This document shows positions 33,953 to 45,362 of a stretch of DNA of 64,000 nt, in pieces. A program made the translations under genes and the position numbers. A model generated the notes under the pieces. That model worked only from the letters and a program-made list of their open reading frames with translations, was not told where the DNA came from and searched no databases. The stretch spans positions 496,001-560,000 of the forward strand of contig BCHU01000004.1 in NCBI GenBank assembly GCA_001599715.1, given 5' to 3'. The DNA comes from Phaeotremella fagi. Taxonomy: Eukaryota > Basidiomycota > Tremellomycetes > Tremellales > Phaeotremellaceae. Position 1 is the first letter of the stretch. Each line of letters begins with the position of its first letter.

Positions 33953-34520
33953 TTTGGGGATGGATGAGATGAGGTTTTGGAGATAGGGGTGGGGGAAGCG
34001 TCACCTCCACCGTCTTGAATTTTAATGGTAATGAGAGAGGTGGGATGCTGGTAATGAGGGAGATTAGATGGCGGGATGCTTATCTCAATTTGAACAGTGG
34101 ATGGTAGAGGAGGGATTGTATTTTTTATGACAATCATGCATCGATCGATTTTATCCAGCTCACAGTCATCTACAGAAGGAGATTGGCGTTGACAATCAAC
34201 CTCCCATTGCTTTAACTCTTGAATCGAAATTCAGATTCACGCCCTTGTATCGTGTCGTGTCGTAATCGAAACCATACCGAATTTCTCACATGATCTCACT
34301 TCGTAATCTTCTATTTCATCGCTGAATACGAAATGACTACATTCGACTCTGAATATCGCTTCAACATCTTCACTCACCCTACGGTCAAGCTGAAATCAAA
34401 GTAGAATCTCAATCAACATCCTGTTTCAAGTGCGTCGCAGCAGCATCGCCTTGACAACCGAGCTTTCAAATGTGAATTCAACTTCATCTGCAGTTCAATG
34501 ATAAAACGATCACATATGAT
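33953..34520. promoter_or_regulatory. VPS55 3' flank and aspartic protease promoter
   Basis: About 570 bp with no gene. A short run of GTGTCGTGTCGTAATCG occurs near 34250. No other structure noted. Confidence 0.45.
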
Positions 34521-36672
34521 ATGCAGATTTTGATCTATATACTGATCTTTATCAATATCTATCACTGGTGTGTAACAGCCTTGGACGGTAAAGAGATACA
34601 ACAGATACCTCGTGCGAATCACAGGTCTTGGAGTTCAGTTGATGGATCGAGAAGGAGAGTTGAGGGTGTACCGGATATCAAAGTTGGTGGAGTCGAATTC
34701 GATTTAATCAACTTACCTCCGAATCCAAAGTGGAAAAGGGGATTTGGTAATGGAACGATAGTAAATTTATCAGAAACCAAAAAGTGGGTATCAACCATTT
34801 CTATCAAGGTGACACCAATTGACCTACCAAAATCTTAGTACGATCATCATCCAAATTCAAATTGGATCGCAAAGTTATCCACTCCAACTTGATACTGGAT
34901 CTTCGGATCTTCTCATAGCTTCAACGTTATGTACTTCAGATACATGTCCACCAAACACGAATTTGAACCCATATTACGATCCAGGGAATACATTTACAAT
35001 CGTCAACGACAACAACACGATCTTTGAAATTGGTTTCAGTGATGGAAGCGTAGCGAGTGGATTCGTCGGACAAGAGAATGTCTCGTTTGGTAATTCGAAA
35101 ATAGAGAATCAAGTATTTGGTTAGTCCTTCATGTTTATTGAACAACGAGTTCCAGTTGACAGAGTGGAAAAGGTTTAATCAATTCTACTAATCTCACACT
35201 CTCAACTCAACAGATCTCAGGAATCCTGGGACTAGGATTCCCAAGATTATCAACCCTCTCAAAATCACTTCTTCAGACTAACCAACCCTATCTTCCACCT
35301 ATCCTAGAATTAATATTCTCAAAACCTATAGTTCCATATCCGGTTTTCGCGTTATCCCTGATCGAACCGTTGAATGGTTCCTCTTCTACTACTGGTTCAA
35401 TTGGGATCGGTTCGTCTGGAAGTTTGACACTTGGTGGGGTTTCCAGTTTGTTCGTTTCGAATGTTACTGGTTCGGGACGGATGGTTTCTGATATTGAATG
35501 GTGGGAGGTAGTTCCTTTTGGCGTAATCAAACAGAGTTCTACTACAGCTTCGTCTTCTACATCATCTGCTTCAACGAGTCTCTCAACATCAGTAACATCC
35601 TCAACTACGCTCTCGACGTCGTCTACAACAGTAACACAACGCTCTCACAAACGAATACCAACATCCATCCAAGATCTCTCAAAAGAACAATACCTTTACT
35701 GGACACTGAATCTCCGAAACATCTCTTTGAACGGAACCAACATCCCATTGAATTCGACATATTCATCCATAGGTTTACCTAGTATCGCTTTACTTGATAT
35801 AGGTACGAATGGGATATACGGACCACAACAGGATGTCGAGAAGATTTTTGACAAGATTACAGATGCTAGAATGGTGAGTGAAGGTCAATGGGCTATTCCT
35901 TGTAATACCAAAATGACGTTGGGGTTTTCATTCGGGTGAGTTATCTATTTTCTTGATAGTCTTAACTAAGTAATAATGCGTCTCAGAGGAAGATACATCC
36001 AACTACAGCCTTCGGATTGGATCTATGCTCAAGTAGCGTTTTCGACTTTCTGTCTCGCCTGGCCTGTAGTTGCTGTAGGTCAATTTCAACTCTGTCGAGT
36101 TCAACGAAGACACTGACGACGTCTGAAAGCCTTCTACGGGAGACGGTATAGATTGGCAACTGGGTACCCCATTCCTAAAGAACGCTTATACAATTTTCAG
36201 TTATGGTATCAACAACGTTCAAGAACCTTTAATCGGATTTCTTCCACTTGTCGATAATCCTCCGAAAACCAATATAACCACGAACACTACATCACTCACA
36301 CCAACACCTACAACGATCGAACCTCTCTCAGTAACTTTAACCATAGACACCACCCTCCCAAACAATTTATTACCAGATCCAACGAACCCAACACCTTCAT
36401 ACACATTCCAGTCAATCTTATCAACAGGTATAAAACAATCTGATGGATTGGCCAACGCCTCCATCTATTCTATTCGACCAATTCCTGTTATCACTTCTTC
36501 ACCATCAGTCACTACCAACGTGTCCTCGACGATTGGGGTTATGGGTACTGGAAGTGGAAATTCCGTGGGTGGGAATGGTAGGAGTTCATCGGGTAGGAAA
36601 TCGGGGATACACGTTGTCTTGTTGGTTTTAGGAGTGTGTTCGTCTTTCGGGTTGGTATGTTTCAAATTATAG
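34521..36672 (+). CDS. Membrane-anchored aspartic protease (pepsin fold)
   Basis: Five exons (34521-34783, 34839-35119, 35173-35935, 35987-36074, 36130-36672) give 645 aa. The signal peptide MQILIYILIFINIYHWCVTA is followed by a propeptide. The first catalytic motif is LQLDTGSSDLLIAS, preceded by IQIQIGSQSYPL as in pepsins. GILGLGFPRLS is the usual hinge motif. The second catalytic site is LLDIGTNGIYGP: the Asp is present, but Ile replaces the usual Thr/Ser. A Ser/Thr-rich insert lies between the lobes. The C-terminus is Ser/Thr-rich with a final membrane helix (HVVLLVLGVCSSFGLVCF), so it is probably a plasma-membrane or cell-wall yapsin-like protease. Many N-glycosylation sites. The donor of intron 1 (GTGGGT) is weak. 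Confidence 0.87.
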
Positions 36673-37342
36673 CGTAGCATTTTGTAAGCTACTTTATCTC
36701 ATGTGATTACATTGATTTGAAACTACTCCTGTCCAGGTTTTCTTGGCATCAGTCCTGTCTCTGATCTTCTGACTTTTAGGGATCGGGTACCTCCTTCAAT
36801 TCCGTTAAACCTTCTATGGCGGATGGCTGTCATACTCTGAAGCGACGTTCCGTTTGACTTGGTCGCAGAGTATACGCACTCAGGTACTCGTCAGTATCCG
36901 CAAATACCATAAAGCTTAAACTGTAAATGACATTTTCTTCGAGTACAGTTTTCACAGCTTCCATCATTGTAAAGGATATACAATAATCATCTACCAGAAG
37001 CGAGTGCCTGGGTGATGGAAGTACTAAATTAAAATGATGCCAAGTTGCCAAGTTGATGGTGACTAGATTTTATGGATTCATGCACGGTTCCTCTGATTCA
37101 CGAGAATGACATATATAAGATGAGGGAAAAGAGTGATCAATCTAGATCATCTCTTCCCCTTCTTTCCATTCTTCGCCTCTTTTCAACATAACGCCATCTC
37201 CATTCTCTCATTTTTGATCCTCACATCTTTATTTCTGTAAGTCTATCTAACCACAGTAATCATACTGTACACTTGCCTTGTTTGCCGCTAACGACCATTA
37301 GCAATCAATCAACCCAATCCATCAGTTTTTTTTTTCTTCACC
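36673..37342. promoter_or_regulatory. Promoter and probable 5'-UTR intron of metallopeptidase-like gene
   Basis: TATATAA occurs at 37112-37118, and a pyrimidine-rich leader follows. At 37237-37301 GTAAGT ... GCTAACGACCATTAG looks like an intron inside the 5' UTR, spanning TACTGTA at 37263. A 73-aa minus-strand frame at 36830-37051 is not supported. Confidence 0.55.
37112..37118 (+). promoter_or_regulatory. TATA-box candidate
   Basis: TATATAA about 125 bp before the predicted 5'-UTR intron and 230 bp before the start codon at 37343. Confidence 0.45.
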
Positions 37343-38161
37343 ATGGGTGGCACTCTAGGTCATATCATCAAAAAGATCACCGACGCCGGCAAAGCTATCG
37401 ATCCGACCAACAAAAACAGTGATGTCTCCGAAGCCCTTCGTCATATCAACGAAGAAGCCAATCATCAGCTCCGAGGTCTCGATAAACAAGTCCTTCAACC
37501 TCTCGAGAAACAAGTTCTTCTCTCAGCATTCCTTGATATCCCTTACGCAGGTGAAATCGCCGCCACCTATTTCTCAGCATTGTTCATCGACGCCCCAGCT
37601 CATAAACCACTTCCCATCTGGTTGAAATTGGTCTTAGTTGATCTTAACTTGTACCCACGTATCGATCTCACCAAAGTCGCCTATCATGAACATTCAAACG
37701 TCGTCGCGTTAGGTCTTACACTCCATTACAACATCTTCTTCAAAGGTACTATCAACATCGATCGACCAAACGTCGATAAAGGCGATTTACACATGCTTCT
37801 ACACGAACTTCAACATGTGGTCCAATACGAAACTCAAGGTGGTATCGGTGTTGTCTTCCCTCGAATCGTCGCTGAATACGGTATCGAATCTCTCGCTCAA
37901 CTCGGTAAAATCAATAACGGCGCTTCACTCAATAACATCCATGACGACGCTCAATTAGAACAAGAAGCTGAAAATTTCGCTAACGCTCATATCGATGAGG
38001 TTTGGGAGGAGATGCTTAAATATAAGGATATTGGGGAAGACGCTTTACATTTGATTGCTAGTGGTGGAGTTCCTCAAGTTGGTGGGCACGTTGGTGGTTC
38101 TGAGATTCCTGGTCGTGGTGGTATCCACGGTGGAATTCGTCACCCAACACAAGAGAGATGA
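37343..38161 (+). CDS. Intronless HExxH metallopeptidase-like protein
   Basis: 272 aa in one exon. The key motif is MLLHELQHVVQYE (about residues 153-165): HELQH is a zincin HExxH site, and the wording HELxHVVQ is that of the DUF4157-type domains common in bacterial secreted or contractile-injection proteins. About 50 residues on, EQEAENFANAH offers a glutamate for a third zinc ligand, again as in those domains. The N-terminal 60 residues are a charged helix (DPTNKNSDVSEALRHINEE). The C-terminus is Gly/His-rich (GGHVGGSEIPGRGGIHGGIR). There is no signal peptide. Lack of coding introns and a bacterial-style domain make lateral transfer possible, but family assignment by eye is tentative. Substrate unknown. 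Confidence 0.75.
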   Translation: MGGTLGHIIKKITDAGKAIDPTNKNSDVSEALRHINEEANHQLRGLDKQVLQPLEKQVLLSAFLDIPYAGEIAATYFSALFIDAPAHKPLPIWLKLVLVDLNLYPRIDLTKVAYHEHSNVVALGLTLHYNIFFKGTINIDRPNVDKGDLHMLLHELQHVVQYETQGGIGVVFPRIVAEYGIESLAQLGKINNGASLNNIHDDAQLEQEAENFANAHIDEVWEEMLKYKDIGEDALHLIASGGVPQVGGHVGGSEIPGRGGIHGGIRHPTQER

Positions 38162-38319
38162 TTCTGTCGTGACTTGATGAAGTTCACGGTGGGAGTAGTG
38201 GTCAGGTTCTATTAGCGGAAATTGATCGACACGGTATTATTTGTACGATAGAAGGTGGAATATATATCGGTTTCGTATTGATTATGGTCATATGTATATA
38301 AGAGTTTAAATAGTCTAAT

Positions 38320-38342
38320 GCCGCAATTCTCCGTGTGATGAG
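38320..38342 (+). repeat. 23-bp direct repeat, left copy
   Basis: Begins GCCGCAATTC and ends GTGATGAG; identical to 52688-52710 in the same orientation. Allowing one mismatch extends the match 4 bp to the left. The two copies bracket the eight-gene catabolic cluster. Confidence 0.85.
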
Positions 38343-38613
38343 GGGACATTTGGGGGACATCTGGGGACACGATCGTGGACCATTTGGTGGTAACCTTCAC
38401 CAATTTTGGATTGTTTAATCCCAAACCAACAAAATTTGTTGTCACTGAGAAAGAGTGAGAGATATATCCACTTGCATGGTCAATGACTGATCTCTCATGA
38501 ACTCAACAGCACTCATTCATTCACCATCATGCGATAATTTGAGAATCCATTAGTCTCCTTATTAATCGGTCACTAAATCGCGGTAACTTAAATCACGGTT
38601 ACTTACAGTTTTG

Positions 38614-38619
38614 CACGTG
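38614..38619. promoter_or_regulatory. CACGTG site
   Basis: Palindromic bHLH-type site upstream of the esterase. A second CACGTG lies at 42616-42621 in the permease/regulator promoter. Confidence 0.4.
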
Positions 38620-38800
38620 GGTTACTATTTTTTGATCCGTTGGTTCCATCTATCCGGAATCATAATCTCACTTACGGCAAGGAAACGCTTGGCACAATGT
38701 CTCTTGGCCGTTTGTGAGCCGTCGGGGAGAATCTCTGTAAGTGCATTGTTTTAAAGTGCAAGTCGCTTTGGATTTTGGTGAATCACCACCAACACTCAAC

Positions 38801-39880
38801 ATGGATTCCTGGCCATCTCACTCGGATTACGTCTACGCAACTAAAGAAGGTGTACCCATCTCCCTCCGTCTGTGGCCTGCTGTCTCCACAAGCGGTCCAG
38901 CCCCATTCCTACTCTGGACACACGGCGGTTCATTCTGTTTCGCTCTCTTCCCAGACGTTACCGATTATGTCGTCCCCACTTTCACCAAGCTCGGATACCA
39001 CGTCATCTCTGCTGATTTCCGTTTGGCTCCTTGTGCCAACGTCGAGGATCAGCTTCAAGACGCCACGGACGCATTCAAATGGTGTCAAGCCAACCTTCCC
39101 GATATCTTACCGAAGGACTCGATAGATATCAACACCTATTTTGTTGGTGGGGATTCTGCTGGCGGTTACCTCGGTTCGATGCTTGCATTGAATCTTTCAC
39201 CTGCACCAAAAGCTGTAATCAGCTCATGTGGTATCATGGATCTCAGTGATCCTCATTTCAACACTTTAGCCAAAGAAATTCCGTTGTCAGGGAAATTTTC
39301 AAGAGAATCAGTGGAGGCTAAAGTACTTGAAAGGGATTTGACTCAGGCAGTTACAGAGGTTCCCAACCCTGCCGTTCTCGCAGCGATTGGAGCTGAAGGT
39401 ATCGCCAAAAAATTCAATCGACCCGAATTCACAATGACCGACGCTAAAGTCATGCAACTTGATTGTCGAGCTGTCATGTATGGTCGTTCTGGTTGGGTCA
39501 AAGCTGCTCTTCATTCTGAAAGGTTCTCATCAGATGAAGAATTATCTGCGTATGCTAGATCGGTTTCTCCTCTTTGGTTGATTGATACCGCCAAAACCTT
39601 CCCTCCAACGTTCTTCATCCATGGTGAATCAGACACTGCTGTCCCGTGTAGTCATGCCAAACAAATGCAAGCCAAGTTACTTGCAAAGAACATTGATGTA
39701 GAAGCTTACTATGAACCTGGATCGGATCACATGTTTGACAAGAAATTCGTTGTGAGTACCATTGTCTAAGAGTGAAAGGTGACTTGCTAACTTGTCTTGC
39801 AGGGACCAGAAGTACCAGGATACGAGGCTTGTGTAGTGAAATGTGCAGAATTCATTTCTCGACACGTCCGATCTGACTGA
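38801..39880 (+). CDS. Alpha/beta-hydrolase (HSL-type esterase)
   Basis: Two exons (38801-39751, 39803-39880) give 342 aa. The start at 38801 was chosen over 38741 because the 20 extra residues look like leader. Seen: LWTHGGSFCFALFP (HGG oxyanion hole), VGGDSAGGYLGSML (nucleophile Ser in GDSAGG), FFIHGESDTAVP (acid Asp) and PGSDHMF (catalytic His), the complete triad in standard order. No signal peptide, so probably cytosolic. It is the first gene inside the repeat-bounded cluster and could release an ester or lactone from the pathway substrate, but its link to hydantoin breakdown is only positional. Confidence 0.88.
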
Positions 39881-40231
39881 GTGTGGCATATAGTGTATAC
39901 CATAAAGACTTTTTACATGCATATCATTTTGCCAAAAGCATGTCGTAGTGAAGTCATCTTTACACAAGTTTGGTTTGGCTGAGGTGAAGCTGATATTTGG
40001 AGTTACGGCACAGGACATACAGAGTTTTGCAAATTGGTCGCCTAAGCGATGTTTCACGCATGTAGAAAGGAGCTGAGAGGTGCAGCACTTAATCGTGTAC
40101 GAATTTTTATTTGGAAGATACGAACAAAGACAACAATCAAAACTTCTACAACCCTACTTCATCACTTAGTTGCCACCGCTACCGCACTCTGAAACTGCTT
40201 CAACCTCTCCCACTGAATTTGAATCCCCTCC
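39881..40231. other. Convergent 3' region, esterase and permease
   Basis: Between the stop codons of the esterase and the minus-strand permease. No gene or clear element seen. Confidence 0.5.
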
Positions 40232-42216
40232 CTAGTCTCGCTTGAAGTCGACATCTTCGTGAGCAACCAGGTTTTCAGTTTTGCCTAATTTACGTCGTAA
40301 AGTCTGCACACGTCGTGTTTCCTTCTCGGTGTGATATGTCAAGTACCAACACAGACCGGAGACGAGGATAACACCAATTTCAATACAGCCACAGGCAACG
40401 AATGGAATCGTGTCTGCAGATCAAAGTCAGCCTTCTGAGGAAGGATACAGAATAAACTTAACCTACAAGCTGGAGCGTATTTGGACTGGAAGATTTGAGC
40501 GGACCAGAGACCAGCCATTTGACCTGCACCAGTGAGATATGCCATAACGAACGCAGAAGATGTAGTTCCAGAAAGCGATTGAACTCTCCATGGAATCATT
40601 GTTTGGTAGCCCCAAGAGACGATAGGGTACAAAATGACGATGATAGCGTATTGAGCAGACTTGTTTGTGACGTAGGCCAACAAGAACATTCCAACGACCA
40701 TCATAGACATGGCAAACCAGAAGAAGATAGGTCGTGGTACTCTTGAGAATCGGTCGTTGACGTAAGCACCACCGATACCTCCAACCCAGTACAGGAAGGC
40801 GGGAGGGATGGTCACTAGAAGGTAGATTATATCAGCATAATCCTTAATGACTAAGAGGTAAGACTCACAGAGAACAGATGAGGCAGCATTGGAACCGAGA
40901 TTGAAAGACGAAACAATAGTGGGAAGCCAGAAGGAAAGTCCAATGAAACCGGTATTCTAGGGAGATCAGTAATAACCCGGAAAAGATTACAAGGACTGAG
41001 ACTCACAAAGAGTAAGATCATGAACGCAAACGCCAATGTGGTAATATCCTTGAAGGAATCTTTGAACTCTTGCATGTCGAACGCCTTGTCGGACTCCCTT
41101 GAGGATCCTGGACCAAGACGACCTTGAATGAATTTACGCTCATCTGGAGTGAGGAACTTGGCACTTCCGGGGTCTGAAAGACAAAACAGATCAGTCAGCC
41201 ATCAAATCACCTATCAAGGTCGAAATACTCACATTCTGGCATGTAAAAGTAGATCAAGGCAAGGAGTAAGATGGAAAGAAGACCTTGGATAATGTATACC
41301 CATTGCCATCCACTCAGACCACCTCGACCGTCAATGAAGGTGATACCGTAACAGATAAGAGCAGTGAAGACGTTGCAGAAATTAAACATGGCGGAGATGG
41401 CGGCGAATCTAGGACCGACTTCGTCCAAACGATACCAGTAGGTAAGATGAAGATAAGCGCCTGGAGCCATTCCAGCTTCAAAGAGACCGAGGAAAGCACG
41501 AGCCTAACGAAGTAAGATTGTAGAACTTGGTGTAGAAAATGTAAGACTCACGGTCAATAGACCTGCACCGTTAGACGCGGCTGCGTGGCACATGGATGCG
41601 ATAGTCCAGAGTGCGAGAATTCTTGGAAAGTAAGCTTTCAGTTTCATAGACATACGAACCTCATGTAGTGGACACGTGGACCAGTCTTTTTGAACAAAAG
41701 ATTAGATGGGAGTTCACCGAGAGCGTAGAATAGAGTGAAAACAGTAGAGGTGTACCCAAACTGATCAGTAGTCATACCCAATTGGGTAAGGATGTTCGTC
41801 GGTGAACCAACATTCATGGTTTTCACACTGACAAAAGTCAGCCTGTGAATGGCGATGCGGAACATCACTCACTAAGAGATAGCACCACTGTCCATACCCT
41901 GAACACATGTTGTTTCAGTAAGAATGCTTTTCGGGTCAGCCAGTAACTCGCTCGGAGGATGTAGGTGATGACTAAAGGACCGACGAGTCTCAAGTCAATC
42001 TTACGAATAATCTTTTGACCTTCTTCATAGGTGAAACTGTGAGACAGGAACCAGTCAGAGGGGTGTGGCATCAACCAACCTCAGAACTTACAGGTCGCGC
42101 CATTCTTCGTGAGGAATGGGTGAGGAGTTTTTCTCGCTATCTGGAACTCCCGGGACATCTTGGATGTTGGAGACAACCTGATCTTTGGTGTCTATGGTGT
42201 CAATTTCAGTGGGCAT
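40232..42216 (-). CDS. MFS permease, Dal5/allantoate-permease family
   Basis: Plasma-membrane transporter of organic anions in the ACS group of fungal MFS proteins. It starts at 42216 with a hydrophilic N-terminus (EIDTIDTKDQ...) and ends at 40232. Seen: IIRKIDLRLVGPLVITYILR into helix 1, GALGELPSN-like FYALGELPSNLLFKKTGP (loop 2-3), RAFLGLFEAGMAPGAYLHLT, LSGWQWVYIIQGL, a central cytosolic stretch with LTPDERKFI, FLYWVGGIGGAYVNDRFSRV, SSAFVMAYLTGAGQMAGLWS and a basic tail. About 12 helices fit. Multiple introns. One, after YILR (about 41950), seems to use a GC donor. Divergent from the regulator and inside the hydantoin cluster, so a role in uptake of hydantoin, N-carbamoyl amino acid or allantoate-like compounds is inferred. 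Confidence 0.9.
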
Positions 42217-42741
42217 GTTGTTTGAAGATCTTGAAGAGTGTATGGATGTGGGTCATGCTGACATGAGTATTTATGCAGGAACATCTCTTATCATGGCGAA
42301 CATCGATCGTGACGGCCAAGCTGAGACTAGCCGTCGTTTGCCATTTGCTTTACCCGCGGGAATTAAAGAACGCCTACTAAAAATCTCGTTATCAGGTAAG
42401 CTAAGTTCGGGTTTACAGGATGAGTTACAGAATGATGGAATGGTTCTGAAATAACTTTCAAGGCAGGTGAAAAACAACAGAGTGTGTTGCTATTGGGACG
42501 AGAAGAAAGAAGTAGGAATGAAATTGTTTACACTTGCGTGGATGATGATCATGCTTGCATGTTTAAGTAGTGGTAGAATATATATATATACTAGACTCAC
42601 TATCTAAATGCAAATCACGTGTTTTCTTGGCGTTTGCAAAAGCTAGATCTAAAATCCAACTACAGCCATCTGCCTTATCTCGCACCTTGTATCTATCCAT
42701 TTCACTTTATACTACACACCGTTTGTAGAAGCGATTCGACT
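42217..42741. promoter_or_regulatory. Divergent permease/regulator promoter with GATA and CACGTG sites
   Basis: About 525 bp between start codons. CTTATC (GATAAG on the other strand) occurs at 42287-42292 and 42674-42679, and CACGTG at 42616-42621. GATAAG is the site of fungal nitrogen GATA factors, which fits a nitrogen-source transporter. A TATATATATATA tract lies near 42580. Confidence 0.55.
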
Positions 42742-45344
42742 ATGCAGCATCGGGTTGAGAATCAGCAGTATGACAACCACTTCCAGCCAAGTAACAACAG
42801 ATCGACCTCGTCACATCTGGTTTTTGATCTTGGTCAAGCAGATCCGACACTTTTTACTGGGACTGGCTATATGGATGACTTCAATGCATCTCTCCATCTG
42901 GACCAGCATAGCCACATTAATCGGAGTACGGTAGAAACTTCTGGAACTGGGGGATCTGGTGGCCGCCAACGACGATCTCGAAAAAATCGCCCCTGCGACT
43001 TTTGTCGTCGACGTAAAACACGCTGCAACATTGGAGATACTGGACCACCTTGCTTGTTGTGCTTCGAAAACAATCGACCTTGCACCTTTGAGCTTGCTCC
43101 ACCGGTTCGTAAACCCAGGAGGGCCTCACCCACGCTGGTCTCGAAGCGCCAGGAAGAGGCAGAACGGGAATCGGTGGGTACGGATTCCGTCTCTCCAGAT
43201 AGTTTAGGCAATGCAGCTTCAGCTGGCGCCAGTGCCCATCGATCGAACTCAGTCATGGATAGTCCCAACACGTACCAGCACGACACACGACAGGGGAAAC
43301 GACAAAGAAGAGGTGTTAGTGCAGACTTGGAGCGTATCGAGCCAACGGTGTTCGATTGGGATGTTGCAGCAGATGTGCTGCCAGAATCACACGATAGTTC
43401 GTCAGGATCGGGTCAATCCATAACCCACCCCCCTCGTCGAAGTCAAGGTCAACGTCCTCCAGCCTTCGATCATCTCTCAATAGCTGGCTTCGAACCACAA
43501 GGTAAGCAGTAGACCTCGAAGCCTTCACTGACACTTGAAGTGTTAACAAATCCTGTCACCGACGACCTTCTCCCGATAACGGACGACAGCTCAGAGAAAC
43601 CTCGTAACAAGTCTCATGTTCGCCAGATTGTCAGTAATATCTTGCTTACGCGGAAATCATCCACGCTGATACTGTCTGTAGTCCACTGATCCTAAGCACC
43701 CAGTTTTTGTGATCATGCATCCGAATTCCACGCGTGAGCTTTTCCTTCATGTATGCAATAACTGACTTCCCCGTATAGACCGAAAAGCGTCTACACAGGG
43801 TCAAGCTGCGCTTGAAAACATCCGAGCTCTCATCTCCAATAGACCAGAGAAAGAGTTCTCTGAAATAGCATTGTTCAATCTCTACAGCTCCCATTTCCAC
43901 CCTGCGCTACCTATATTACCCAGTGGAAAAGCGTCAAAATTTCCGCCGTATCTTTTGGCTTCAATTCTGACAAAAGCGTTTTCTCACTCTGGAACTACCC
44001 GGTCCATGGGCGGCCTTGCTGCCCATCTCGTGCAATCGGCTGCTCAAGAAGCTACCACCCAAGCCAGCTTGGTGTCAGTAATCTTTGGAATGTTAATGCT
44101 GGACCTTCAGCCTTCCAGTAGCGCTCAGAAGTCGTTTCTTTTACTGGTAAATGTAAGCAGCCTTCAGCTCCACTCAACATACTGGAACTAATCGACTTGC
44201 AAGACTATCGGGATGGCTCAACTTCTAGGACTCCATCTAAACCCCACAAAGTGGTCCGTACCGTCTTGGGAACAAGATCTTCGTGTTCGCCTTTGGTGGC
44301 AGGTCAGGATACATGACGCGTGGATGAGCTTCTGTGAGTGAGCTGGAATACGTTTGGCCAGACCTTGACAATGATCGCAGTGAACTCTCGACCGTCCCAT
44401 ATTCAACCAGGAAACAGTTCAGCACCGTTACCTACTCTTGCTTCTGTCCTAGAAGCGTCGTGCTCATTCACCACAGCATCCTCCGACTCTGCCAAAGCGT
44501 TCATCGCATCGTGTCGCCTTTCACTACTCGTTGCCCGCCTTCAGTCAAAGGTCTGTACGTTGTCTGCTTTGTCAGAACACACCCAGGAGGATCGAATGGA
44601 GGAGGTGGACGACTTGATTTTCAAAGCAGACGAATTGGCCAATTCGTGGCGTGAACACTTGCAACCTTTGAAACAACCTAGGTCTACCGGTGTCAGTGAG
44701 TGCAGTAGTTGGCATTATTTGACACACAGATTCTTTCCTACTTTGTCTACTAGGATTCCGTTGCATGCTGCCTAGGATAAGGATTGAGATCGAACACGGC
44801 TTAGGATCATCATTCAATTTACCAGAAACTGGTCTGAAGCCGTTCAAAGAGATGGTCACCTTTGTCACCACATTGACTCCTGCCGAACTCGATGGTTATT
44901 TTTTAGCCTGTACGTATTCTTGAAATGGTAGATCTGACACCTTTTTCAGACTGCTCTCACATCCTGTCCTCAGTGTTGTCATCTCTCATCCGCTTCTCCC
45001 TTGCCGCCCCGAACCCCATCACTGCGACCGATTTGATAGCACGCTTTGTTCGCTCACTGCATACATATCAGTCGACAAATCTCTGGGAAGTCGCAACTCC
45101 AGCTCTTTGGCGAGCGGCAGCCGTGTGTCAGCGATTTCGGGCGTCTGGGGAGAACGGCCAGTTATGTGAAGCTCTTCGAGGGCATTCATCATCAACTCCC
45201 GACGGCACCTCACCACTGCAAACGCTCGCCCCCATCAATTTCGGGGAAGGAACTGACGCGGCGCTCGAGTCACAGCTAGCTTGGATATGGCCTGGGGGTG
45301 AGCCTACGTTTGACCAGTTTCTTGACTTTACAACGATCACATAA
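42742..45344 (+). CDS. Zn2Cys6 transcription factor, cluster regulator candidate
   Basis: Eight exons (42742-43501, 43541-43629, 43682-43733, 43779-44146, 44204-44333, 44381-44695, 44754-44909, 44950-45344) give 754 aa with consistent phases. The zinc cluster CDFCRRRKTRCNIGD then GPPCLLCFENNRPCTF lies near residues 90-120 and follows a basic run (RQRRSRKNR). The fungal-specific transcription-factor domain follows, with STDPKHPVFVIMHPNST, LFNLYSSHFHPALPILP, GLHLNPTKWSVPSWEQDLRV, RLWWQV and LNSRPSHI. The retained-intron frames end early, so splicing is required. Divergent from the permease; typical of pathway-specific regulators of fungal catabolic clusters. An upstream ATG at 42619 is less likely. 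Confidence 0.9.
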
Positions 45345-45362
45345 TCTACATGCATACGTAAT

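Larger units (their letters stand above)
38162..38800. promoter_or_regulatory. Left boundary of the hydantoin cluster
   Basis: About 640 bp without a gene. It holds one copy of a 23-bp direct repeat (38320-38342), two related sequences (CGGTAACTTA and CGGTTACTTA, 38581-38607) and a CACGTG site at 38614-38619 upstream of the esterase. Confidence 0.55.

Noticed and set aside
36830..37051. 73-aa minus-strand frame
   Set aside because: No motif, no splice continuation and no paralogue; treated as non-coding.
42867..43286. 139-aa minus-strand frame
   Set aside because: Antisense to the Zn2Cys6 DNA-binding exon.
43631..43690. Early stop (VVHW-like end) suggesting a truncated transcription factor
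   Set aside because: A GTCAGT...TGTAG intron removes the stop and yields the family motif STDPKHPVFVIMHP.
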